The notes: a model not told the origin generated them from the sequence alone. Shown: positions 1-7,972, counted from the first letter of the stretch. The stretch is DNA of 64,000 bases from Arthrobacter citreus (GCA_013200995.1 CP053688.1:3100001-3164000), one strand, 5' to 3'. Numbers and translations are program-made.

Positions 1-486
1 GGATCAGCCCATAATATTGTCATGTCTAAGGAAACTATCTTATTCGGACTGTTAACAGCTATTGGTTTTACCTTCTACACACTTCACCCTACTTCCCTTA
101 TTCAACAATGGGGGACGACTCTTATTATTGGCTGGGGTATGTTAATCGGAGGTATTGCATTATTTATTTACAATCACTCTTTTGAATGGAAGCAATATTC
201 ACAAACCTTTACGTTGTCAACATTCTCGATGCTGATTTTAATTATAATAATTGGTACACTTTCTTTTCTTCTCTACATCGGTAGTCTAAAGTATTTATCA
301 GCAACAGAGACTAGTATTTTATCTAGCATTGAACCACTTGTAGCAACTATTGTTTCTATTACGTGGCTAAAGGAATCTTTCGGAGTTTACCAATTACTAG
401 GTGGTATATGTATCGTCATTGCAGTTATTTTCTTAACAAAGCCAGAAAGAGTAGCAAAATCCACAATCACAGCGGAACAAGTATAA
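1..486 (+). CDS. EamA/DMT-family transporter, C-terminal part (cut by window start)
   Basis: The reading frame is open from the first base, so the ATG at 22 is probably internal and the gene begins outside the window. About 160 residues are visible, with about five hydrophobic membrane segments and a lysine-rich cytoplasmic tail. The segment around 'SSIEPLVATIVSITWLKE' is typical of the second EamA repeat in drug/metabolite exporters, which have two five-helix halves and about 300 residues. This would be the second half. The substrate cannot be told. It ends 96 bases before a decayed yhbH tail on the other strand. Confidence 0.8.
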   Translation, partial: GSAHNIVMSKETILFGLLTAIGFTFYTLHPTSLIQQWGTTLIIGWGMLIGGIALFIYNHSFEWKQYSQTFTLSTFSMLILIIIIGTLSFLLYIGSLKYLSATETSILSSIEPLVATIVSITWLKESFGVYQLLGGICIVIAVIFLTKPERVAKSTITAEQV

Positions 487-497
487 TGATTTATAAC

Positions 498-538
498 AAA
501 AAAACAGAAAAAACCTATAAGGGGCTTTTCTGTTTTTC
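498..538. terminator. Hairpin terminator, duplicate of the yhbH terminator
   Basis: The arms AAAAACAGAAAA and TTTTCTGTTTTT enclose a short loop. It lies just after the EamA gene and just after the yhbH relic on the other strand, and resembles the hairpin at 8150-8182 behind intact yhbH. Confidence 0.75.
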
Positions 539-581
539 ATTTACTATTCGATCGTACTCATTAAAACTTATTGTCAGGCGA

Positions 582-785
582 CTATTTCGATGCCTTCTCA
601 TGCTCCTGTTTAAAGAAGCTCTTCATTGAATGGAGTACATCTGATCTTTGTAAGGATATAGTAGCGGAATTTTTCATCGTTAAAGTTTTTATATGCGGGC
701 ATTAGAGTAGAGTGTCGGTTGTATTGGCTTACTTGTTTAGGCTATACCAGGTATTTTCACTAACTCCTTTAATTCTTCATACAAG
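582..785 (-). pseudogene. Decayed copy of the yhbH 3' end
   Basis: Read on the minus strand, this stretch matches the last 60-70 codons of yhbH (8223-9416). By eye about nine in ten bases agree over the first 160 bases, and similarity then fades. It still encodes the final [15 protein letters not shown] and a TAG stop. A 2-base deletion shifts the frame and other stops occur upstream, and there is no start. The adjoining hairpin at 498-538 is duplicated too. It is a remnant, most simply the scar of an insertion or recombination at the yhbH terminus. Confidence 0.85.
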
Positions 786-814
786 AAGTTAATTATTTGA
801 TTAATCCACTCTAT

Positions 815-1249
815 TCATTTTAATTTTCCTATTGATAGGTTAACACGATAATTCCCGTACTCTAATAGTCTTTCTAGAAATGTATCCAATTCTTCATTCG
901 AAGCAAAATGCGTTTTTAATAAATAGCATCCTTCACCACTTGTACGATGTACTTCAGAAACTGCTTCTTCTTCTTGAAAGAAATTCTTAAACTCTTGATG
1001 ATTAGCAGTTTTTACGAACATAGTAACAAATGCAGTCACTATTTGTCCTAATTTGATTCGGTTTATTGCGATTGTATATTGTTCAATAATCCCTAAATCC
1101 TCTAATCTCCTAATTCGATTTCCTACAGCCTGCCCTGTCATATGTATTTTTTGACCAAGTTCTTTCCATTGAATTCTTGAGTTTCCTCCTAATAATTTCA
1201 GTATTTCAAAATCTGTTTGATCAATGATATAAATCAATCCTTTCATCAT
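815..1249 (-). CDS. Lrp/AsnC-family transcriptional regulator
   Basis: An N-terminal winged helix-turn-helix (about residues 10-55, DQTDFEILKLL then QAVGNRIRRLEDLGII) is followed by an AsnC ligand-binding/oligomerisation domain (about 65-140, with HRTSGEGCYLLK). Length is usual for Lrp proteins, which form DNA-bound octamers and often answer to amino acids. The start is unsure: the ATG pair at 1249/1246 lacks a good ribosome binding site, and AAAGGA at about 1232-1237 could instead serve a later non-ATG start just before DQTD. It is divergent from the carbonic anhydrase-cyanase pair, so it may regulate it; that is inference from position only. Confidence 0.85.
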   Translation of the reverse strand: MMKGLIYIIDQTDFEILKLLGGNSRIQWKELGQKIHMTGQAVGNRIRRLEDLGIIEQYTIAINRIKLGQIVTAFVTMFVKTANHQEFKNFFQEEEAVSEVHRTSGEGCYLLKTHFASNEELDTFLERLLEYGNYRVNLSIGKLK

Positions 1250-1392
1250 GAAAGTAGAAAGTCAGATAGTGTTTCGCCAACTTATTCTGCTTATCAATCC
1301 AATTCACTATACTTAAACTATCCTCATCACTTTACTTATACCATAGAGGAATCAACAAAGAAAAACATCTAAATTTAAGGGTGGTTATAAAT

Positions 1393-1974
1393 ATGCTATT
1401 ACAAGAAATTTTAGCGTACAACGAACAATTTGTACAAAACAAGGAATACCTACCTTTTGAAGCAACAAAAATACCTCAAAAGCGTATGGTTGTTGTCTCT
1501 TGCATGGATGCTCGTTTAATTGAGCTACTTCCAAAAGCTTTAGACTTACACAATGGTGATGCAAAAATCATCAAAAATGCAGGTGGTACGATTACAGATG
1601 CCTTCGGTAGTATCATGCGAAGTGTTATAACAGCTATATATGAATTAAATGCAGAAGAAATTTATATTATTGGACACCATGCATGTGGAATGAGCCAAAG
1701 TAATCCAAAAGGAACACTTCAAAAAATAATAGATCGTCGTGTATCTTCACCAGAAATTCTATCAGCTATTGAATATGCTAGAATTGACCTTGAAAAGTGG
1801 TTATTTGGATTTGTTCATGTTGAAGATTCAATCCAAGCTAATATTGATTTAGTAAGAAATCATCCATTTATTCCAAAAGACATTCCTGTACATGGCTTAG
1901 CTATTGATCCCCACACAGGTAAACTCGATTTAATAGTTGATGGATATCAAACATTAAGTAACGTGAAAAATTAA
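1393..1974 (+). CDS. Beta-class carbonic anhydrase (cynT/ytiB-like)
   Basis: This 193-residue zinc enzyme interconverts CO2 and bicarbonate. Zinc-site motifs are visible: CMDARL (Cys and Asp-Arg dyad) near residue 37, KNAGGT, and HHACGM (His and Cys ligands) near 95. The upstream GTG at 1381 lies inside the ribosome binding site AAGGGTGG (1377-1384), so the ATG at 1393 is the start. A cyanase gene, now broken, follows after 33 bases. In E. coli the pair cynT-cynS works together because cyanase consumes bicarbonate. Here the anhydrase looks intact while its partner is not. Confidence 0.9.
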   Translation: MLLQEILAYNEQFVQNKEYLPFEATKIPQKRMVVVSCMDARLIELLPKALDLHNGDAKIIKNAGGTITDAFGSIMRSVITAIYELNAEEIYIIGHHACGMSQSNPKGTLQKIIDRRVSSPEILSAIEYARIDLEKWLFGFVHVEDSIQANIDLVRNHPFIPKDIPVHGLAIDPHTGKLDLIVDGYQTLSNVKN

Positions 1975-2007
1975 TATTATTATTTAAATGGAAGGAAGTT
2001 ATTAAAT

Positions 2008-2450
2008 TTGAATAGAAACGAAGCTACACAAAAAATTATTGAAGCAAAAATTGCAAAAGGTTTAACTTGGGAAGAAATTTCAAAAGTAAGTGAGAACTCT
2101 GAGACTTAGGTTGTAACAGCATTATTAGGACAAGCTACAATGACTCGCCCGGAAGCAGAAAAAATGGCTGAACTATTAGAGTTAGATGAAGATGTAGTTC
2201 AAGCATTAACGATTATTTCACATAGAGGTGCTGCTATGCAAATGCCTCCTACTGACCCAATCTTATATCGTTTATATGAAATGTTATTAGTGTACGGACC
2301 AACTATTAAAGAATTACTTCAAGAAAAAGTTGGCGAAGGGATTATGAGTGCAATTGATTTTGAATTAGGTGTGGAGAAAAAAAAGATCCAAATGGTGATC
2401 GCGTAATTCTAACACTTAACGGTAAATTCTTACCTTATCGTAAATGGTAA
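2008..2450 (+). pseudogene. cynS: Cyanase (cynS), broken by a stop and a frameshift
   Basis: Cyanase decomposes cyanate with bicarbonate to ammonia and CO2. The frame starts at TTG 2008 behind GGAAGG with MNRNEATQKIIEAKI. TAG at 2107-2109 replaces codon 34. The same frame resumes (MTRPEAEKMAELLELDE) and keeps the segment holding the family's catalytic Arg, Glu and Ser (YRLYE and GIMSAIDFE). Near the A-run at 2376-2384 the frame shifts, and the conserved C-terminus DPNGDRV...NGKFLPYRKW is found in another frame, ending at TAA 2448-2450. Total length would fit the family (about 147 residues). Two independent lesions argue for a real pseudogene rather than one sequencing error. Confidence 0.9.
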
Positions 2451-2640
2451 ATTATTAAAAAATATATCTATTAAAATTAAATAATTTTATAAACTTACAC
2501 AGTATAAACCTAAGTAATACATCCTTTGCATAAGTTTCATAAATTTCTTCTAATGTCCTTTTCCCCATCTCTTCCCCCTTCATAATAAACACGCTCGAAT
2601 GAATAAATAGTTACACTTTTTTTATTATTTTTTTCAATAT

Positions 2641-2670
2641 AAAAAGCGATCTTCTTAATAGAACGATCGC
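2641..2670 (-). terminator. Hairpin with T-run
   Basis: GCGATC pairs with GATCGC. Read on the minus strand it ends in a T-run. It follows the inverted repeat at 2739-2771 in that direction, the same order as in the other repeat tails of this region. Confidence 0.55.
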
Positions 2671-2738
2671 ATGGGCTATAATTGATTAATAAACGATATT
2701 GAACAATAATTTCTATTTACTTTATTCTTTCAATCTTA

Positions 2739-2771
2739 CTAATTGAACTAATGCACTCGTTAGTTCAATTA
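2739..2771 (-). repeat. Gene-tail inverted repeat, copy 1
   Basis: A near-perfect palindrome: AATTGAACTAA and TTAGTTCAATT around TGCACTCG. Its core matches the repeats at 3791-3820, 4554-4583, 4941-4970 and the intron-split copy at 5711-5719/7662-7681. The 2451-2970 gap holds this, two hairpins and nothing else that I recognise. Confidence 0.7.
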
Positions 2772-2848
2772 CAATAAAAAAATGCTATTATGTAGCTATA
2801 AAAAATAGTCTAATTCAAAAAAACAAATTCGAATACTAGGTTAAATTA

Positions 2849-2893
2849 AAAGAACCCGTTTTGAGAAAAAGTTTGATAAAACGGGTTCTTTCT
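2849..2893. terminator. Terminator after the zinc-finger gene
   Basis: AAAGAACCCGTTTT pairs with AAAACGGGTTCTTTC. It lies about 80 bases past the stop of the minus-strand zinc-finger gene. Confidence 0.75.
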
Positions 2894-2970
2894 TTTGAAA
2901 ATATTGAACAACATTTATAAAAAAGTTTGATTTTTTTCAGCGTCTCTAGCTTCAAGAAGAGCGCCAATTT

Positions 2971-3141
2971 TTAGCGTTGCTCTTCTGCAGCAAGAATCTG
3001 ATTACATTTTTCTACACATCCCTTGCAGATATATACACCAGGACCTGCAATGAGTTTAGGAACCTCATTATGCGACTTCCCACAAAACGAACAATGAAGG
3101 CTAAGTTTGGTACTTTCTTCTAGTTCTTTTTCATTTTTCAT
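2971..3141 (-). CDS. Stand-alone ClpX-type C4 zinc-finger protein (56 aa)
   Basis: The protein is nearly all one ClpX zinc-binding domain: CSFCGKS at about residue 18, [12 protein letters not shown] and [11 protein letters not shown], giving the CxxC...CxxC ligands. There is no AAA+ ATPase. In ClpX this domain dimerises and recruits adaptors and substrates. AGGAGGAGGAG upstream fixes the ATG at 3141 rather than the one at 3165. The start overlaps the last 11 bases of the sigma-factor gene, so the two are translationally coupled and probably act together. It could be an anti-sigma or a proteolysis adaptor, but neither can be shown from sequence. Confidence 0.85.
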   Translation of the reverse strand: MKNEKELEESTKLSLHCSFCGKSHNEVPKLIAGPGVYICKGCVEKCNQILAAEEQR

Positions 3142-3658
3142 GTAATTTCTCCTCCTCCTCTTCACTTATAATATCACGTAATGAATGGAGCATTTCACGA
3201 ATCCTCCACCTTATAGTCGATGCGGCCAACCCTCTTAATTCAGCAATCTCCGAAGATGTATATCCTTGTACGATATACATCTCCAACATATTTCTATCGT
3301 TTGGACAAAGTGTTTGCATTGCCAGCCGGATAGCGATCCGATTAACAGCAGCATCTGCTTCATTAAAATTATCTGGGCTCCACAGTCGTGGATACATCTC
3401 CACTTCCTTATATCTCCTACGAAGCAACTGCATGGATAAATTGTAAGCTATTGTTCGTAGCCAACCTCCAATTTTGTCCTTATCCTGAATGTTGGCATGC
3501 CCAGTCACGGCCACAAGCATCGTCTCCTGCAAAATGTCCTCAACATCCTCTTTTCTCGACACTAATTTAACAACAAATCGATAGAGTTGAGGTAAATATG
3601 CTAAAAATGTATCCGCGTCGTTTACTGAGATGTTCTTTTGAACTGAGCCGTCACTCAC
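3131..3658 (-). CDS. RNA polymerase sigma-70 family factor, ECF-like
   Basis: The 175-residue protein has sigma region 2 (about residues 20-85, with [15 protein letters not shown] and [19 protein letters not shown]) and region 4 (about 115-165, with [20 protein letters not shown] and [15 protein letters not shown]). It has no regions 1 or 3, as in ECF sigmas. The C-terminus is a run of glutamates. The start is GTG 3658 behind GGAGGTGA. No classical membrane anti-sigma gene is next to it; instead the stop overlaps a ClpX-type zinc-finger gene. Which genes it controls is unknown. Confidence 0.88.
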   Translation of the reverse strand: MSDGSVQKNISVNDADTFLAYLPQLYRFVVKLVSRKEDVEDILQETMLVAVTGHANIQDKDKIGGWLRTIAYNLSMQLLRRRYKEVEMYPRLWSPDNFNEADAAVNRIAIRLAMQTLCPNDRNMLEMYIVQGYTSSEIAELRGLAASTIRWRIREMLHSLRDIISEEEEEKLHEK

Positions 3659-3761
3659 AATTTCACCTCCTCACTATTAAGTTGTTTTTAGAGGGTAAAG
3701 TGTTGGTGAGGTTAAATATATTTTTTGCATTTTACTAAGTAAACGACCATTAGTACCATAA

Positions 3762-3821
3762 AAAAGAGACTACCTAAGCAGTCCATCGTTGTTCAACTAT
3801 CGCATCAGTTAGTTTAATAAC
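3762..3821 (-). repeat. Gene-tail repeat, copy 2, with terminator
   Basis: On the minus strand, the inverted repeat (3791-3820; AACTAACTGATGCGATAGTT) is followed by the hairpin GGACTGC...GTAGTC and a T-run (3762-3784). The stop codon of the next gene lies inside the repeat. Confidence 0.7.
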
Positions 3822-4059
3822 TTGGAGTATAAATCCGATCCGTATCCGTATCAATTACAAAATAAACATCATCAACATAATCAAAAGTTAATTTATCAAA
3901 ATGATGTAATCTACAAAAGTGGTCAGGTAAATCTCTAATATCACTAACCATACTTTTTGCGTGTAGATACTTTTGTTTTAATTTTTTTTTAGAACACTTT
4001 CTACCTGTAAGAAATACCTGCTGATAAAATCCATCAAATTCTACTATCAAAATAGTCAC
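3814..4059 (-). CDS. Small protein of unknown function (81 aa)
   Basis: I do not recognise this protein. It is soluble-looking, with a basic middle (about residues 20-35, rich in Lys) and an acidic, aromatic C-terminal half (FDKLTFDYVDDVYFVIDTDTD). The only start is GTG 4059 with no convincing ribosome binding site, so it may be a fragment. It is the first of a row of small minus-strand genes that end near the same repeat. Its stop overlaps that repeat. Confidence 0.45.
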   Translation of the reverse strand: MTILIVEFDGFYQQVFLTGRKCSKKKLKQKYLHAKSMVSDIRDLPDHFCRLHHFDKLTFDYVDDVYFVIDTDTDRIYTPSY

Positions 4060-4151
4060 GACTGGGTGCTAACCAATCCATATAGCTTTAATTTTTATTA
4101 GATATCTTTGAAATAATGTAACTAAAGCTTGCTTTAGTTCAATAAGACTTA

Positions 4152-4445
4152 CTAAAGTTTAACTCTTTTAAAATGTTCAACTGTCGGAAAGGGGTCATAA
4201 AAATGATGTAATTGCTTTTTCCATTCTTGATACTCGTTAGATTGCCTAAATCCGACTGTATGGTCTTCTAATGTTTCCCATTGAACTAGTAGTATATATT
4301 TCCCTTTTACTTCCACACAACGCTGTAATTCGTGAGATATGTAACCTTTCATTGAAGAAATTATTTCTGATGCCCCACGAAATGCTTCTTCATAGTCCTT
4401 TTCCATACCTTTCTTAACTTGTAGCATAACGGCTTCTAATATCAT
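4152..4445 (-). CDS. Antibiotic biosynthesis monooxygenase (ABM)-family protein
   Basis: A 97-residue single-domain protein of the dimeric alpha/beta ABM type: it opens with MILEAVMLQVKKGMEKDYEEAF, has GYISHELQRC and YILLVQWETLEDH, and ends with HFYDPFPTVEHF. Such proteins include quinol monooxygenases and haem-degrading enzymes, but many have no known substrate. AAAGGAG places the start at ATG 4445 rather than 4463. No partner gene is evident. It sits in the cassette-like row between repeat tails. Confidence 0.75.
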   Translation of the reverse strand: MILEAVMLQVKKGMEKDYEEAFRGASEIISSMKGYISHELQRCVEVKGKYILLVQWETLEDHTVGFRQSNEYQEWKKQLHHFYDPFPTVEHFKRVKL

Positions 4446-4523
4446 ATAAAATCTCCTTTTCATAAGTAAATCAATATTACTTTTTTAAAAGCCCTTTATT
4501 AATCTATACTTCCAGAAAGTGAG

Positions 4524-4583
4524 AAAGGAACTGATCGTTCAGCCCCTAATGTTGTTCAACTAATGCATCAGTTAGTTGCATAA
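4524..4583 (-). repeat. Gene-tail repeat, copy 3, with terminator
   Basis: The inverted repeat (4554-4583; AACTAACTGATGCATTAGTT on the minus strand) is followed by a hairpin GGGGCTGAACGATCAGTTCC with pyrimidine tail. It lies 29 bases after the stop of the gene at 4612-4857. Confidence 0.75.
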
Positions 4584-4611
4584 AGATTATTGTTATTCTA
4601 TGCACCCTCAT

Positions 4612-4857
4612 CTAATATTTACCCGTTATAAAAATGTAAATAAAGAAACTTGAAATAAGGAATCCGAAAATAAATAATAAAACTCTTTTAATCATTACGG
4701 ATGAAAAAGAAAAAACTAAACTAAACATTAACTCTAGTAAGTCTGCGGCTCCAAAAATAGAAATTCTATCAATATCCTTCTTTTTTGAAAAAATCGCACC
4801 ATACATTAATACGCATCCACAGACTGTCATTAATGTAATCCCAATTATTGCTGCCAA
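4612..4857 (-). CDS. Small membrane protein of unknown function (81 aa)
   Basis: I do not recognise this protein. It has a hydrophobic N-terminus (about residues 3-22), a charged stretch SKKKDIDR, and one or two further hydrophobic segments between residues 38 and 78. The start appears to be TTG 4857 with a moderate AGAGAGG site upstream. It belongs to the row of unrelated small genes with repeat tails. Confidence 0.55.
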   Translation of the reverse strand: MAAIIGITLMTVCGCVLMYGAIFSKKKDIDRISIFGAADLLELMFSLVFSFSSVMIKRVLLFIFGFLISSFFIYIFITGKY

Positions 4858-4890
4858 TACAATCTAACCTCTCTTTTTACCTTATCATAT

Positions 4891-4970
4891 CTATCCTGCC
4901 ACATAGTTAAAAAGGAACTCATTATTCAGTTCCTAATTTATGTAACTATCGCATCAGTTAGTTCAATAAG
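4891..4970 (-). repeat. Gene-tail repeat, copy 4, with terminator
   Basis: The inverted repeat 4941-4970 is followed on the minus strand by a perfect hairpin, AGGAACT pairing with AGTTCCT, and a T-run (4911-4934). The outer part CTATCCTGCCA at 4891-4901 recurs at 8081-8091. It is the clearest copy. Confidence 0.8.
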
Positions 4971-5036
4971 CATAGTGGCAAATAGATTTTTAAAATAGAC
5001 TAGATTTATCAATTTATCGAACGAATTTGATCTAAC

Positions 5037-5564
5037 TTAATTTGTTATAAGTAAATAATAGAATTTAGCTGAATTCATTGATGAATTAAGATCAACATAT
5101 GTAACAAAACTTTTATATAAGGCAAATCCACATAGTAATATAATAAATATTAAATAAGCTTTAGGAACATTTACTTTCTTTTTCTTCAAGATAATTAGAG
5201 TAAAGAGAGTAATAAAAAAATATAGTATAGATAAAGTTAGCTTGATTTTTTGCAAGTCAATGTTATCCACCTCACTTCGAAACTTTTCTAAATCCTTAGC
5301 ATTCTCTTTCTTTTCTCTTATAGATAAAATAGAGCCATTATGTCCAATTTTCCATTTATATGGTTTTTGTTCTAAATTGACTGAGTATTGGTAGCCTCCT
5401 GCTTTCTTCTCAAAATTAATTTCTGAACTTTTATTCGCGATAAAATTAATTGTAACGAGAGACACAATGAAAAATATGAGTGATACAATGAGAAGAATTT
5501 TTATAAACTTCTTTACAAATATTTCTCCTTGGTTTAGAAGTTGATCATTGTTTTTTCCATTCAT
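5037..5564 (-). CDS. Membrane protein of unknown function (175 aa)
   Basis: I do not recognise the family. A hydrophobic segment (about residues 19-44) is followed by an exported or cytoplasmic domain of about 60 residues rich in Lys/Glu (GGYQYSVNLEQKPYKWKIG). Two further membrane segments lie at about 108-126 and 136-153. AAGGAGTAGAAAA precedes ATG 5564. It has its own repeat tail (4911-4970), again suggesting a single-gene unit. Confidence 0.65.
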   Translation of the reverse strand: MNGKNNDQLLNQGEIFVKKFIKILLIVSLIFFIVSLVTINFIANKSSEINFEKKAGGYQYSVNLEQKPYKWKIGHNGSILSIREKKENAKDLEKFRSEVDNIDLQKIKLTLSILYFFITLFTLIILKKKKVNVPKAYLIFIILLCGFALYKSFVTYVDLNSSMNSAKFYYLLITN

Positions 5565-5683
5565 TTTTCTACTCCTTATGTTATATAAATTAGTTTATAT
5601 CTTTATCTCAACTTATTATCTATATAGTTCGTTGATTAATCGGATATACCTTTTCTTTATTAAGCTGCTCGTTAGCGCAGTAT

Positions 5684-5719
5684 AAAAGACTGCCGAAGCA
5701 GCCCATTCTTAATCAACTA
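5684..5719 (-). repeat. Gene-tail repeat, copy 5, terminator-side half (split by intron)
   Basis: It contains the hairpin GGGCTGC...GCAGTC and T-rich end, and half of the inverted repeat (AATCAACTA at 5711-5719). The other half is at 7662-7681. Joining the two restores a sequence in register with copy 3, showing that the intron entered an intact repeat. Confidence 0.8.
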
Positions 5720-7661
5720 GTCGAGTAGAATGGAGTCTCTTTACCTTGCGGTAAATTGCACTCCAAACCCTCTCAGAACCGTGCTTGCACTATTAATGCA
5801 CACGGCTCCTCCAGTAATCATTTACATAATGTAGCTAATTTCTTTTCTTAAATCATAAATATTCACCTTAATCCTCGGAGAGGGTAGTGGAAATTTATCA
5901 AGAAATAGTCTGAATTTCTCCCATTTAAAGGATTTCCTTTGACTTCTTCTATTGAGCCATTTAAATACTAAGTTCTCGATTTTAACTTTGAAAATGTTAA
6001 CATTTGGAATATTATCAGTGATGCAATAGTAGTTGAAGTAGCCTATAAGCGAGCGTTTGAATCTGTCCATGATTATATGAATATTATTATTTCTATTCTT
6101 CTTCAACCATTCTTTAGACTCTTTTACTTTACTTTGTACTTTCTTCCTACTTGATTTCCGTTTCACTCGAAACTTTCCTTGTTTACTTTTCCCGCAATAG
6201 TGCGTAAAACCTAGAAAATCGAAGGTTTCTGGTTTTCCATTTCCCTGATGCTTTCCAAGTTTCTCCGCAAGCCGCCCGAAAGGAATAATTTTGGTTTTAT
6301 CTTCGGCTATTTCCAGATTAAACTTCTTGAGTCTTAATTTTAGAGATTGAAAGAATTCCTGAGCCTCATTCTTAAATTGAAAACAGCACACATAATCATC
6401 TGCATACCTTACTAGGTATGCTTGTCCCTCGCACTGTTTCTTAACACTTTTCTCAAACCATAAGTCGAGTACATAATGAAGATACACATTAGCTAATACA
6501 GGAGATATTACACCACCTTGCGGTGTACCATTATCTGTTTTGTATTTCTTTCCTTCTTCCATGTATCCACCTTTAAGAAACCTACCTATTATTCTTAGTA
6601 AGTTTGGGTCAGCGATTCGCAGTTTTAAGAATTCCATCATCCATTTGTGGTCAACGTTGTCAAAGAAGCCTTTTATGTCTACATCAACTACATAGTTTAC
6701 TGACCTCTTTTCAATATAGAAGTTCAGTATTTTCAAAGCATCGTGGCAACTACGATTTGGGCGAAATCCGAACGAACAGTCCAGGAAGTCAATTTCATAG
6801 ATGGAGTTTAATATTTTCGTAACACCTTTTTGAACAATCTTATCTTCATGTTCCGGTATACCTAGTGGTCTTTTCTTCTTCGAATTGAGCTTCGGAATAT
6901 ACATTCTCCTAACTGGAACAGGACGATAGCTTTTGCTTTTAAGTCTCCTTACTAAATCCTCTATATTTTCTTTGAGATTATCACTGTATTGTTCTTTAGT
7001 TGTGCCATTTATCCCAGTTGCTTTCTTATGTGGTAATTCAATGTGACATTGAACTAGTGATTGCTTATCTAATAAATGTGCAAGAGATGTAAATTGCATT
7101 TTAGGATCAGATTTTGCTACTTCTGCTATCCTTAGTAGTTTTGTTTCCATTTGTTATACCTACCTCTGCGTGTAGTAAATGTGTCCCTATTAAGGGTGAT
7201 AAACTGGTAGTAGCCTTTCCTCCATCGGCATTACCCAACTTCATAGGTACTACGCTACTATCCGACTCCCTACATCGGCATTTGGTTTCCTCACTTTTTA
7301 TCGTTTGTACACCATACTCTTCTAAAAAAAAAGAAAAGACCGGTAGGGTCTCCCGAGTTGCCGTATCATATCAATGTATAACGTGCCAAGGTCTCTGACT
7401 CCGGAGAGGTTTTACCTTTCTTGCCTTTAACGAAAGGTAAAATGTAGCTTTCTGCTATGCTTAAGGCATCAGCCCTCTCGATTTACTAACATTTCGAAGC
7501 TCAATCCCTTCAACCATTTGGCTTTCGGCCCGCCATCTAACTGTCTACGCTTAAAGACTAAAGTTACCTTTAGCCCTCCAAGACTCGCTACGAGCGAATG
7601 GCTAGTTCTTACTCGACGGGAATCCCACCCGTTATATGATACGACCTATGCTCGGCCGCAC
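5720..7661 (-). mobile_element. Complete group II intron with maturase ORF
   Basis: The intron RNA is on the minus strand and starts with GTGCGGCC at 7661, fitting the GUGYG rule. About 510 bases of folded 5' domains come first, then the maturase gene (5822-7150). Domain V follows (about 5776-5808): GAGCCGTG pairs with CACGGTTC, with the AGC triad near its 5' side. Domain VI (about 5722-5770) leads to a 3' end ...CTCGAC at 5720. Length is 1942 bases. All parts look intact. The flanking halves rejoin into the local gene-tail repeat, which fixes both ends. I cannot assign the class with certainty; the lack of an HNH domain fits the endonuclease-free classes. Confidence 0.92.
5822..7150 (-). CDS. 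ltrA: Group II intron reverse transcriptase/maturase
   Basis: The 442-residue multi-domain protein promotes splicing of its intron and copies it into new DNA sites. The reverse transcriptase blocks are clear: RPLGIPEHEDKIVQKGV, FGFRPNRSCHDAL, DVDIKGFFDNVDH, GTPQGGVISPVLANVYLH and the catalytic YADD in VRYADDYVCC (about residue 249). A maturase/thumb X domain follows (about 310-410). No C-terminal HNH zinc endonuclease is present. The frame is full length with no disabling change, so it may be active. The start ATG 7150 has AGAGGT upstream. It lies in domain IV of the intron. Confidence 0.95.
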   Translation of the reverse strand: METKLLRIAEVAKSDPKMQFTSLAHLLDKQSLVQCHIELPHKKATGINGTTKEQYSDNLKENIEDLVRRLKSKSYRPVPVRRMYIPKLNSKKKRPLGIPEHEDKIVQKGVTKILNSIYEIDFLDCSFGFRPNRSCHDALKILNFYIEKRSVNYVVDVDIKGFFDNVDHKWMMEFLKLRIADPNLLRIIGRFLKGGYMEEGKKYKTDNGTPQGGVISPVLANVYLHYVLDLWFEKSVKKQCEGQAYLVRYADDYVCCFQFKNEAQEFFQSLKLRLKKFNLEIAEDKTKIIPFGRLAEKLGKHQGNGKPETFDFLGFTHYCGKSKQGKFRVKRKSSRKKVQSKVKESKEWLKKNRNNNIHIIMDRFKRSLIGYFNYYCITDNIPNVNIFKVKIENLVFKWLNRRSQRKSFKWEKFRLFLDKFPLPSPRIKVNIYDLRKEISYIM

Positions 7662-7683
7662 AAGCATCAGTTAGTTACATAAG
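7662..7683 (-). repeat. Gene-tail repeat, copy 5, gene-side half (split by intron)
   Basis: AAGCATCAGTTAGTTACATA continues the half repeat at 5711-5719 once the intron is removed. It lies 29 bases past the stop of the 7712-7972 gene. Confidence 0.75.
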
Positions 7684-7711
7684 AAATTAATTTTTAAAAT
7701 TGTAAGTTCGA

Positions 7712-7972
7712 TTAGATAGTTGTGTTTTTATTTGAAGCATTTCTCATTTTGTTTATGATTTTAAAGAGAAAATAAAGCGTTAAATAAAAATGTAAAAAAT
7801 TAGAGACAACGTTCATTAAAGGAACAGTCCAATGCCCCGTTTCTGTATAGCCAAACACTTCATAGGGCTTCCCAAACCAATGATAATATGGTAATTCTTT
7901 GGGATGTGTAGGTATAAAAGCAGTTATGAATGTTATCACCAAACTTAGTTTAACAGGTAGATGTTTTTTCAT
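7712..7972 (-). CDS. Small membrane protein of unknown function (86 aa)
   Basis: I do not recognise it. A basic N-terminus (MKKHLPVK) precedes a hydrophobic segment (residues 5-22), then a Tyr/His/Pro-rich loop (ELPYYHWFGKPYEVFGYTETGHW), then a second segment (about 52-74) and a charged tail. The GTG at 7981 is part of the ribosome binding site AAAGGTGA, so ATG 7972 is preferred. The group II intron interrupts the repeat tail directly behind this gene but leaves the coding part intact. Confidence 0.6.
   Translation of the reverse strand: MKKHLPVKLSLVITFITAFIPTHPKELPYYHWFGKPYEVFGYTETGHWTVPLMNVVSNFLHFYLTLYFLFKIINKMRNASNKNTTI

Noticed and set aside
2140..2406. An 88-codon ORF as a stand-alone gene
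   Set aside because: It is the middle part of the broken cyanase; it has no ribosome binding site and joins conserved segments at both sides.
7114..7398. ORF of 94 codons on the plus strand
   Set aside because: It lies antisense to the 5' ribozyme domains of the group II intron and the start of the maturase gene.
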